Assembly (NCBI GenBank): GCA_905250075.1
Contig: CAJNOP010000037.1
Location: 1,096,993 to 1,160,992 of the forward strand
DNA from: Rotaria sp. Silwood1
Taxonomy: Eukaryota > Rotifera > Eurotatoria > Philodinida > Philodinidae
Reading direction: 5' to 3'
DNA: 64,000 bases
The notes under the pieces are model-generated. The model searched no databases. It saw nothing but the letters and a program-made list of their open reading frames with translations, and was not told where the DNA came from. Positions 51,966 to 62,877 of this stretch are shown one piece after another. How positions within the stretch are numbered: the stretch's first letter is position 1; every line of letters begins with the position of its first letter. The translations under genes were made by a program, and so were the position numbers.

Positions 51966-53686
51966 CAATTATTTAGTTTAAATATCTAAGAATTTCAATC
52001 ATAATCAAGCAATAATCAACAATCAATGAATAGAAGTAAAAATATTGATACAAATGAATAACATCTTTCAATCAGTATTCAACAAATAATGAATGATTTT
52101 AATTTCAATGTAAATCTTTTTTTAGTGTGTTGATATGGTATGTTATATTTGTTTACAACATAATGATCATAATGTTGTATCAAGTTCATTGGAAACACAT
52201 GAAATTATACTTAAATATTCAAATTTATTTGATTTTGATCAATTATTAATTTCAACTCAAATTGGATCTATAGAAGAAATTCATGTTAGTGAAGCCTGAA
52301 AAACAGGTAAATATTGAGGAAAAAAACAAGAATTTTTTTTTTCTAAAACAATAGCTTATTCAACATATCAACGTTGATTTATTGAAATGAATGATGAATT
52401 CGATTCAACATCAATGATTAATAATGAAAAATGAATATCAGCTGCTAAACTTGTTCATCAATTATATTTTTTTTTCCGATTAGATATATACTAAATATGG
52501 ATGGTACGATAAAAAGTGATGATGAATCATGTATTAGTGTTAAAAGTGCTATACCAATATGTCTATCGTATTTATAAACAATTTGATCCATTTGTTTATC
52601 TTACTAAAAGTATGTTTAATTCTTGTTTGACTTTTTTTTATAATCCAAAATTATTTCTAATGTCGTAACAGTAGGAGGGTCTAGGTGAAGGGAATTGTGG
52701 CAGAGTTTAGTTGACGTGGCTTCAATTGATTAAGGTCTCAAAGTTTTAGTGAAAGTTATCTGATAGATATGACAATTTCACTATTAAATTGTTGAAACAT
52801 ATATATATATATTGGAATCTGAAAATTCAAGAACGGAGATTTCTGAATATTGATTCAGCAGCTCTAGTCCTATTCCTACTTTTAATTTTTTTGGAATCAA
52901 CAAAAGACTAGAACATTATCAGACTCGAAAAGATATCAAGTAGAACACTTTATTGAAGCTCAAAGCCTGCATTTATACATCAGAGATTGAAATCATACAA
53001 TCACACAATTACTTCAAAAAATAGTTCTAAGCCGAAGTTCGAGATATGAAATCAATTGTATCCTCTAAGGAGTTTTTCTTTAGTCTTTGAAGATTTCTGA
53101 TTAAATATAGTTTTGTAATTGATATGAAATTTCCTAATGAGAAAAATAAAATTCCCATCTCTATATGACTTGAAATACATTAAAATTTATCGAACATCAA
53201 GGCATCTTTTTTTTTCCTTTCTTTAAGATATTACATATCTTTTATCTTTATGTGAACATGGTGATCTACATTTACGTGGTGCATGTGCAAGTTTACTTGC
53301 TACATTAATTCAAACAACAATTCATCTTTTATTAAACAATGTTCACTTGTATCAACTGATTCACAAGACAGTTCAAGGTTATATGTCTTAATGATAATAA
53401 TGCACGTGTTATACATGTTTCATTAAATGCTTTACGCACATTATTACCTTTTTTTATTATTAATTAATAGTCATGCATTTACAATCATAGGAATTAAATT
53501 ATTAGAAGATTCTATTCAACATACTACAAGTTCCTGTATTCTTGCTAAAGTAGATAAAAGAAATTTATGATTATAATAATTTTTTTTTGTATGTATATAA
53601 AATAGGTTAGTCTAGCTCAACTTATGGATGATATTGATTTTCGAATATTAACTTATCTTGAACAACAATTAAAACAACAGTACCCT

Positions 53687-53696
53687 GATATACGTG
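53687..53696 (+). repeat. Target-site duplication, left copy (GATATACGTG)
   Basis: The 10-mer at 53687-53696 recurs exactly at 54678-54687. Removing one copy plus the element rejoins the huntingtin frame (..PDI R VRQA..), so the empty site is reconstructed directly. Confidence 0.85.
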
Positions 53697-54677
53697 GTAT
53701 ACGCACACTTGCCCGCAGGACACTTACCCGCCGGACAGATGCCCGCGGGACAGTTGCCCGTAGGACACTTGCCCGCGGAGGACACATGCCCGCAGCGGAC
53801 ACTTGCCCGTGGGACAGTTGCCTGCATGATACTTACCCGCAAAATAAATTCGCACTACTATTCTTCGAAACAAAGGGGACTAATTTCATTGCTTTCAAAA
53901 TCTTATTCATTTTATCAACTCACTTATATATACATCTTATAAGTAGTAGAATGTAGAAATGGAAACCTACAACAATATGGGTCATTAACAAACGAACTAT
54001 CAAGTTCAAGAAAAATAAGTTTGACCGATTTGACCAGGATGTTAATGGCTAGTGCTACTATTTTTCCAAATTTGTTGTCGACTATTTATTCAAAATGTTC
54101 AAAACTATTATTTGTTGGTGTTGTTTCACCAAATATTTTCGTCGTCTAATCCCGGCTCAGGTTTGGATTAATTCGACTTCAATCATCGATTGGTCTTTTT
54201 TCACCGGAATTCCAAATGTTCGGATGTGCACAACCTAACCCTAAAACCAAGCTATGTAAAACGAGCGAGGAAAACGATATCGAATAGAAAGAAAATGGTT
54301 TGTCGAAAGAAATGGAAGAAAGGAATACGAACAGACACAAACACAAGCATGAGGTTTAAGCATTGATAGATCCTTGAGAAGTCATACGATTGTTGGAGGA
54401 TAGTTTGATATCACTAGTTCACATAACTCCATTGATAAGATGCAGTAATTTTTTAATAATGTAATAAGTTTATAGTTCCTAAATCGTCACCAAGCAAGTA
54501 TCCTGGTGCATTGTGGACAAGTGTCCCCACATAGGCAACTGCCTGGCGGGCAAGTGTCCACTGCGGGCATATGTCCTCCGCGGGCAAGTGTCCTACGGGC
54601 AAGTGTCATCTGCGGGCAAGTGTCCTGCTGGCATCTGTCCGGCGGGCAAATGTTCTGCGGGCACGTGTCCTAGATTC
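53697..54677. mobile_element. Foldback-type transposon with minisatellite terminal inverted repeats
   Basis: A 981-bp insertion in a huntingtin exon. The left arm (53697-53840) is about nine copies of a 15-bp unit close to CACTTGCCCGCGGGA; the right arm (about 54492-54677) is the inverted array (GGGCAAGTGTCCTGC). Outer ends align well (GCCCGCAGGACACTTACCCG against the complement of the right end). The A+T-rich interior (53841-54491) has no transposase. An exact 10-bp direct repeat flanks the element. Long inverted arms of short tandem repeats with a 9-10-bp duplication are the hallmarks of foldback (FB)-like elements, a class related to MULE-type transposons; mobilisation would need a transposase supplied elsewhere. 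Confidence 0.85.
53959..54148 (+). other. Open segment inside the foldback element
   Basis: A 62-codon open frame without ATG (NLQQYGSLTNELSSSRK..TRMLMASATIFPNLLST) ends at a TAA near 54146. Its codon use looks more like coding sequence than the surroundings. No family recognised; it may be a captured gene fragment or chance. Confidence 0.3.
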
Positions 54678-54687
54678 GATATACGTG
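54678..54687 (+). repeat. Target-site duplication, right copy (GATATACGTG)
   Basis: Exact match to 53687-53696; the huntingtin frame resumes here. Confidence 0.85.
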
Positions 54688-56750
54688 TTCGTCAAGCAAC
54701 TGCTTCGACTTTTGCTAAGTATGCATTTTGTAGAGATATTAACTAGGTAGCTTTTTTTCGAATTTGAATGAATAAGTCGATTTTATTGCATTAAGTTAGT
54801 TATTAGCTACTTTTTGATTTTAAGGTTTGTTGATCACAATTCATTTTTACCATGTCAATGGATATATAAAATTCATCATTCATTACAAACTCAAGCATCA
54901 ACTCGAATACAAATTGTTTGTCATTTTTGTCTTTTATATGGGTTGGATGTTTAGAAGATATTTATGTTCTTTCAAATGTTTTAAGACCAACAACAATTCG
55001 ACCAATTTTTTCATAATCAATATGATGAACTTCGTTTATTTATAATTTTTTTTTAAACATTCCTTTATATTACATGATCTTAATAATTTAATCTTTTCAA
55101 GTAAAGAGAAAAAAAAGATATTTATTATGTTTTTTTTTGAATTCTTTCTTTTTATTTGAAGATTTATCAAATCTCAACAAATGAAAAAATGTTTTGAAAG
55201 TAGCACAAATGATTCAAGTAATTCGAAAAATTGAACTATTTTATCATCATTCTTTTGGACAGAATATAGTTGATATTTCAGTTTTCACAGAAGAAAAGAG
55301 TTCCAAAGTGTTAGATTTGAAGAATATATGTGATCATGTTTCGTCTGAACGAATTCATTTGTTTTTCTTTTTAAAGAGAATAATAAAGATTCATTAACAA
55401 CATCAAGCGCAGACAAAGATAAAAAAGTTAATTGTACACAATTAGGTACTTTGGAAATTATTCGAATTAATACGTTCATCTTATCAAATACATAAAAGTT
55501 TATTAAACTCATCAGAAATGATCATTATTGTCTATGAAATCAGTTTTAAGTCTTATTTCTACACAAGATTTATCAAAAAAATTTGGAAGAGAAACACTTA
55601 ATTATTTTAAATCAACATTCAATGTACGCAAAAGGTAACTTCTTTTAAATAGTAAATATTTATTGTTTAAGCTAAAACCTTTAGGATGTCGTATTGTGTC
55701 TGAAACTTGTCTATGAATAAAACTTTAGATGGAAATCTTATAATGAAGGTTTCTGAAAGGGTCTTTCCTAGAGAAGGAAAATTTCAATATAAGAATGTCA
55801 TAGTAATAGAAAAACTGATTTTACAAATATCGATGATCTTAACAAGAGTAGTTTTGTTGTGAAAGTGTCAGATCTTTTGATTCGATTCTATCTTGAAATT
55901 CGAATATTAAATCATCTAGTTTACGTGAGCGATCTGCAAGAAATGCTATCAATTCGAAATTTGAAAATCATTTTTTCTGTTAACACAACATTCATTTAAA
56001 AATATTCTTTTAATTTAGTTTTTATTAAATCTTCAAGTGTTTCTTCACAAGTATTATTAAATAATTCTTTAACTTATATTCATACGATAAGTATTCGACA
56101 ATCGATAATTTATTTTATTTGGTTCATGTTATGCATCAAGTATAAATAGTGCAATGCGAGAGTAAAATAAACAAAAAAAAAACGAATTTGATTTATTCTG
56201 TCTGTTTTTTTGTTTTCTATTTTATAGTTTTTATTGAACTAAAAAATTAGTCTTAAAAAATATGTTAATATACAAATGAAAGTGATTTTCAAGCTGCTAT
56301 ACTCGATTTACATGTTCAATTACTTTTAATTCGTGTTAATTATAGTTGATTAGAAGCTGATGAAATTCGTTGCATTTCTAATCGTTTCGTTTATTTTTAA
56401 ATAGCATTTTATTTATTGTATTGCTGAATTTCTTGTTATGTTATCACATGATACACTTCATTCAAAACAAGTTATTAAAATACAAGATTTAATAAAACAT
56501 TATGATTCATTATTAGCAAGTGGACATGAACCTGAAACACATGGTAGGAAGCAAAAAGAAAACATTTTCAAGAAAAAGAAATTATCATTAAAATTATTTA
56601 TTTAGCTTTGACAGCATTAGAACCAGTTTTATATGATTTTTTTTCTTGTTCGAGTTATGCGAATAATTAAAATTCCTAAAAAGTTTTATTAAATGAGAGT
56701 GAACAAAAAGTGTCCTTCTATAAAGTCGCAAATATCTTAGAAACTCGTGA

Positions 56751-56809
56751 GGGTGTGGGTGTGGGTGTGTAGATGTAATTTTTCTCCTCGATTGAACCCA
56801 CACCCACAC
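56751..56809. repeat. Inverted telomere-like hairpin 6, inside the huntingtin relic
   Basis: G-arm GGGTGTGGGTGTGGGTGTGT (56751-56770), 26-bp spacer, C-arm CCCACACCCACAC (about 56797-56809). It lies in the non-coding part between two huntingtin blocks (56545 and 56960). Confidence 0.92.
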
Positions 56810-59800
56810 TTCAACGAATCGATGATCTGAAAATAATCATCTTGTTGTTATGTATTTGAGTTTGCAGGAAAACTAGGCGTCTTAATTATTATAAATAAAA
56901 GTATCTTTTCATGTCATGTGTATGTACTGAAAAAATAATAATAGAATTTATATTGTTATAGGCTTTACGACTGTTAACAGTTATTGTTAATAGTGTTCAA
57001 ATTGAAGATGATAAATGGGAACGTCTTTCACGACAAATTGTCGATTTACTTCTTGCTCATTTACAATCTCAGGTTATTTTTTTGTTCAAATAGAATCAAT
57101 CACTTTTGGATATTTATTCCACACAATTAACACTATTTGATGTTACTTTTCGAGCGTTAGTAAATAGAAATGTCCGTTGTTTTTATTTATAAAATTTTTC
57201 TGTAGTTTAAATTTTTTTTTAGAATGTCAATTGTCAATCTACAAATCGATAGTTAATCAATATAAATATAATATTTCGATGTCTTGTAGAAAATTTAACT
57301 GAAGATGCTATATTAACACGATAGAATGATGTTTTATCATCAGTTAATGAAACACGAGATGAAACTTTTAGTGCGTAAGTATTTGAAATGATTTTATTTA
57401 TAATTTAAAAACTATTATTCTCGTTTTTGTTTTCAGAACTCTTCTTCGTGTTTTACATGACGTAATATTACGAATTTTAACTAATACTTGAGAATTATGT
57501 GGTCAAATCAATATGATATTAGTTTCTCTTGCATCCGATTATCTTTATGTACATATCACCCATTAATTTGAAGATAAAACTTTCCTGCAATTCATTAATT
57601 ACTAATGAGCTAGCGAAATAAATTTGACTTTAAAATTCCTATGCTTATATAAGATCTATGATTTTATTTTAGTTAAACAATTTCGAACAATTGTAAATGA
57701 TTTATGTCAATGATTAATTCATGATGGAACTCTACATTGTCTTGAGACATTTTCATATTTAACTATTTTAAATGAATGTTTTAAATTATTATGATCATTA
57801 TTTTATATCTCATTATTATTACAATGGACACATATTCTGAATATACTTGATTATATACAAGAAGCATGGTGGTCACCAATATTAACACCATCATCATCAA
57901 GAATACATTTATCTAATAAGTGGTCAATTACAATCTTATTGTGATTTAATATATCATCATAAATTATATGTTGAACTTTTTACATCAATAACAACACATT
58001 ATCAATTATTATTATTATTTTTTATTTTATCTTATACATCATACATCAGTTGCAAGTCATTTATTTTTTTGTGAAAGAATACATTTAGATGAAAGTGGTC
58101 TTCTATTAGTTTTATTAGTTGAACAATTCCTTCCATTACCATTAAATAAACAATTATGACCTAAATATATACCATAAATTTTTATAAATATTATCAATAA
58201 CAATATCAATCGATATTATTAAAGAAGATTTTAATAATCTTAATTGTCCTATGGATATAACAAGAAAAATTTATGAACAAATGCTTAAAAATATAACTTA
58301 TAAAAAAATGATTACCATTTATGATGTCATCGGTATATTTTAGTTTAATTTATCGAAATAAATAAATATATATGTATAATAAAAATTTTAATCCAATTAA
58401 AAGAAATGTTTTTGTTTTTACTTTGACATTGTTTATGTGCTAGTAATAGATGAGACTTTTGAATAATTCAAAATTTCGAAAAATATTTTGAAATAGAAAA
58501 TATGCAGAATTTCAGGTAATACAAATCGTAAAGGAAAACATTTAAGCTACATTAGTACAATGATCGAATAATTCCTCTCGAATCTTATAGATCAAATTCT
58601 CAGTCGTGCTATTTGTACTGTTACAATTAAAGAAAATGACATCTTTCTAATATTATATTTCGAAATAAATTGCATTCGACAATTTCGATAAACTTTCTAT
58701 AAGTTTCAACTCGTGAACTCCGAAAACGTATTGGATTTTTTCCACAGCATTAAATTTTTAGGATAATTCTTATAGTAAATGAAAATTGATTTGAGAAAAT
58801 AAGAAACAATATAAATCTGTTCTTTTTTTATTTTTCTTGGATTTTGTATAGTTATATCAAATGAAATAAATTAAAATGACATTGAAACAACACCTAATAC
58901 AATTTATGAAAAAAGTCTTTTATCATGCTTCTAATAATCAACCATATTCAATTGCATTCATAGATTCTATATCAATATATTTTGATAAAATACAAAATCA
59001 TGTTGAATTAACATGTCAATTTTTAACAGGTGATATACAAGATTTATTACGTTTTATAATATTTATATCAGAAATAATTTATATAAATATATTTCAAAAA
59101 AAAACATCATTTCTTAGTTGTGAAACAGATCAAATAATATCATGTTGTACATTATCGGAAACACTATTATGAATATTTGAATATCTTTATCAACAACATG
59201 GTTTAACTATATCAAATATATTATAATCATATTTAAATTTAATTGAACCAGATAAAAGATCATCTTTATTATTTAACAAGAAAAATTAAATATATATATC
59301 ATATATTTATTGACATGATTTACATTGTATAGCTATATTATTATTTTGTTTACCAATATTTATATAAAGTCAATTTTGAAGTTGGTTGATTATTAAGAAT
59401 ACAATTTCAAGAAATATAGGCTTCATTTTTAGCTTCAATTAATTCACCACAAACCAATCTAATGATGAAAATAAACAAACAACAAATAATTTAAAAAAAA
59501 AAAAGAAGAAACTTTAGAAACAAATGCAACACAATGGTAACAAGATTGAAAAATAAACTAGATTTTATCTGTTTTGTTTTTTTATCAATGGTCAATATAT
59601 GCAAACACGTTCAACATTAGATACAAGTTTAAATAATTTATTTACAAATATTGACCGGTTAGGTACACGTGGTTTATTATCCTATGGACAACTTTCATAT
59701 GATACTATATTAACATCAATCCAAAGTAATAATACATTACCATTATCAGTTAATGTAAGTCTCACATATGTTTTAATAATCGACAAATAGAACTCTAAGT

Positions 59801-60878
59801 TAAGAGAAAACTAAATTTATTGCTAAATTATTAATTTCATCAAACAGAAAATCTAGTGTTTCTCTGACTTTGATTTGATATATAATACATGCAAACTATC
59901 TTATTTCATAGAGATAAAAGCTTATATCAATAATTTCAAATAAATTCTATCAATCAAAAAATTAGAGTATGAACATTTTCTTTTCTGGCATCCATCTTTA
60001 AAAATATATAATTTAAAGTTTATTTGATCGATTATTTTTGCATCATGGTTTTGATTTAACATTATCATTACAAATTCTAATTGAAATATATGTGATATAA
60101 ATTAATAGGTTCAATTATATATCTATCTGATTTATTTCCATTATCATAACATTTATCAAATTTATATGATGAATATTTTTGTACATGGTTTGATGAAGAT
60201 GCCTTAATGATATCCTTAATAAGTTATAATTTATGTAAATCTAGTATATTACTTGGACAAACAACAAAAGAATATAATGAATTATATCTACGTTTAATTG
60301 AACGTAATAATAAATTAATAACTAAAACTCATGCATATGCATCATGTTTATTCATGAAGTTGATTTAAATTCATATGATATTTTATTATCATTAATTAAT
60401 GATGATAATTTAACACAAAAAATTATATCAATTAGTCTTGAAAAACTTTTAATAGTTGGTCAATATCCCAAAAATGATATATAGTGTTAATACTTTCACG
60501 TATTTATACATTATTACAATGACCAAATAAAAATACAAAATCCATTAAATAATAAACATGTTAATAAAGAACAAACAATAATTGATAGTTCATCAATAAT
60601 ATCATCATCAGATAATATTCTTATTGAACTTGTTGAAGAATTATATGAAGGTACTAAACAATCATCAACATTACCATATGAAGCTTTACTTTTATTACGT
60701 CCTTTATCATTATTACTTGCAGACATTAGTTTTTTTTTCGTGCTTTAATTAATGCCCGTTATTCAGCTAAAGTTAATGAATGGACTTTATTATCAATGAC
60801 AAATATTACACAAAGAAAATCACTATGTATGGCTATATGGGAGTTAACTTGTCTTATGTTAAGTGCATGTCTATCACA

Positions 60879-60930
60879 GGGTGTGAGTGTGGGTGAAGAC
60901 AAGATCTATAATGATATCCACACCCACACC
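60879..60930. repeat. Inverted telomere-like hairpin 7, inside the huntingtin relic
   Basis: G-arm GGGTGTGAGTGTGGGTG (60879-60895), 22-bp spacer, C-arm CCACACCCACACC (60918-60930). It directly follows the huntingtin block ending in LMLSACLSQ, so it sits at an exon end or interrupts the exon. Confidence 0.92.
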
Positions 60931-61413
60931 ATCTTATGAGTAAAATTCTGCCTATGGTTAAATATTCTTCCTAGTTTTCTTTTTAAAAATTATCAAGACT
61001 TACACATACAATTAAAATTTATTTGGAAAAGATAAATAGTAAAACATTAATGAAAAACAAAAACTCTTTATTTCAATCCGAAGGAATGACGATCAATACA
61101 AAATCATATAAATTTCGTCATGAAATGTCAAAATGAATTTTCATTGATAATATAGTATATATTTTATTTTTTTAGGTTTTTATTGATGTTATCACGTTTC
61201 AGTGTTCGTTTCGAAGAATCAGGCAATCGTTTATTTCTTATTGCTGATCGAAAATAGTCTCTGCAAATATCAATTATATCAACAAAAAAGCAAAATTTAT
61301 TTTATTTATTTTAGTTAACGAATATTGAACATTGACGTCAATTTCAACAAGCATTCATACATGAATCGAATCTAGAAAAATTATATGCTGATTTACTTGC
61401 GCAATTCAAAATA

Positions 61414-61492
61414 CGGTGTGAATGTAGATGTTGTTTGGATATGTTGATGAATCATATACTCTCTCTCTCTCTCTGTCATTCATACCCACACC
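61414..61492. repeat. Inverted telomere-like hairpin 8, at the end of the huntingtin relic
   Basis: G-arm GGTGTGAATGTAGATGTTG (from 61415), then a (CT) microsatellite (61459-61474), then C-arm ACCCACACC (61484-61492). The last huntingtin-like codons end at 61413. Confidence 0.55.
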
Positions 61493-62295
61493 TTCAATAA
61501 AGACTAAAAATATCGATTCATAAAATGGAAACATAACAACAAGATTACTTTTTTTCTTTTTACTAGAATCGGTCTCTATTATAACAATCATATCTAAATT
61601 TTCTAAACCAATCAGAATAGATTGTCATTTATTTTGTGCTCTAATTTCTGTTTGGCTTATTGATTTATGTTTCATATCGTATGTTTTATTATGATTTCAA
61701 TCATTGATTTAACTAGTAAATAAGTCGATTACATGTATCCATTAAACATATTTTAACCATTGAAGTTTTAACGAAAACTGTTTCTAAGCCATGTCGTTAG
61801 AGTTTAAGAAAAAGTTGCACAACATCTGGATTAAAACTTGCATTTATAACTAGTACTTTTAATAATATCAAGAAGAATGTGAGTATAAATGTTGATATTC
61901 TGTTTAACCACATCTACACTCTTTGAATCGTTTTGGTTTAGTAGATTATATGTAAAAAGCAGCTACCATACTTCATCCTATTGAACTGTTTTCTGAAAAT
62001 CCATTGAAAATGATAAATTCAAAAAATCTCGCACTACGCAATTGTTTCTCTTTATTCAAATAACAATTCTTTTTTCTTGATTTATTATTCGTATTTTTTA
62101 TTATATTGTTATCAATACAAAAAAATTTCATAATAAAGAAAAAAATTGAATATTTTAATGTAAAAAGCAATTCATCATGGACACTATTTAACGATAACTA
62201 TCAGAAAAGGAATCAAACCAACTTCCACAGGTTCGAGTTCAGTTCGATGCCTGACAAGCGCGGTATTATCCTGTAAAATTATTTTAGATTGTAAA
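61493..62295. other. Non-coding interval with a weak telomere-like pair
   Basis: A+T-rich, no gene. A faint inverted pair, AATGTGAGTATAAATGTTG (61877-61895) and ACCACATCTACACT (about 61907-61920), is compatible with an eroded telomere-like hairpin. Confidence 0.45.
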
Positions 62296-62510
62296 GGGTG
62301 TGGGTGTGGGTGTGGGTGTGGAGTGGGGGTGGGGGTGGGGGTGGGGGTGTGGGTGTGGGTGTGAGTGTGGGCATTAATAAAGAAAACACCCACACCCACA
62401 TTCACATTCACATCCCACATTCACATTCACATCCACACTCCAGAGCCACATCCACACCCCCCACCCACATTCACACCCCATACTCACACCGATCTACACC
62501 CAAACCCTCA
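62296..62510. repeat. Large inverted telomere-repeat array
   Basis: The G-arm 62296-62371 has many perfect TGTGGG units plus a GTGGGG-type stretch. After a 15-bp A+T-rich spacer the C-arm 62387-62510 carries CCCACA, then TTCACA and CCACACT variants. It is the largest interstitial telomere-like block in the window and could form G-quadruplex and hairpin structures. Units near the spacer are the best conserved on the C side. Confidence 0.93.
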
Positions 62511-62573
62511 AGTTGTTTTAATAAAGTGTGCTTGTTCATTTCCTTAGACTTTAATCAAGTTCAAATCATATAT

Positions 62574-62805
62574 GTCAAACTTGAGACTTGAATTCAATTG
62601 AAATTTCAAGTTTCAGCTTTCAAACCGACAGCACTCTGAAGAATCATGACTCACATATTTACACACACATCATCGCAGCCGGGTACGGGTGCAGCGAAAG
62701 GAGTTTCATCAGTGTCGACTGAGACACATTCACACACACATATCATCGCAGGGGTGCTGTCGGTTTAAACTTGAAATTTCAATTGAATTCAAGTTTCAAG
62801 TTTGA
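62574..62805. mobile_element. MITE-like element with about 55-bp terminal inverted repeats
   Basis: The left arm (62574-62634) starts GTCAAACTTGAGACTTGAAT and ends in AAACCGACAGCAC; the right arm (62754-62805) is its complement, from GTGCTGTCGGTTTAAAC to CAAGTTTCAAGTTTGAC, apart from a 7-8-bp indel and one mismatch. The 119-bp interior has two direct copies of ACACACA..CATCATCGCAG and no coding capacity. Arms are over 90% identical, so insertion is probably recent. No clear target duplication was found. Confidence 0.82.
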
Positions 62806-62877
62806 CACTATTGGTTCAAATCCGGAATAAATAAATAATATATTAAAAGAATTACAACATAATATAATCATTCAGTT

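Larger units (their letters stand above)
52131..61413 (+). pseudogene. HTT: Decayed, intron-containing huntingtin copy
   Basis: Short blocks in huntingtin order are spread over 9.3 kb: CLQHNDHNVVSSSLETHE (52150), LCEHGDLHLRGACASLLATL (53240), MDDIDFRILTYLEQQ (53624), DIRVRQATASTFAKY (54678), VLSLISTQDLSKKFGRE (55540), LLIRVNYS and SKQVIKIQDLIKHYDSLLAS (56320-56525), EDDKWERLSRQIVDLL (57005), ETFSATLLRVLHDVI (57360-57480), KVNEWTLLSMTNITQR (60772) and EKLYADLLAQF (61375). Animal counterparts include AEIDFRLVSFLE, NEDKWKRLSRQIADI and VRDWVMLSLSNFTQR. Lesions include TGA at 52297 and 56347, TAG at 57322, and many slips. Introns with GT..AG remain (GTAAGT at 57374), so it is not a processed copy. 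The N-terminal part is absent. In a degenerate-tetraploid bdelloid this is plausibly a lost homeologue. A foldback transposon and two telomere-like hairpins interrupt it. Confidence 0.85.

Noticed and set aside
52131..61413. Reassignment of TGA to a sense codon, because many huntingtin-block interruptions are TGA
   Set aside because: Intact genes in the same window use TGG for Trp and TGA as a terminator (the protease gene ends in TGA), and the relic also has TAG/TAA stops and frame slips.
22625..62510. Telomere-like hairpins as one conventional MITE family
   Set aside because: Spacers differ in length and sequence, flanks show no consistent target duplication, and arm lengths vary on each side.
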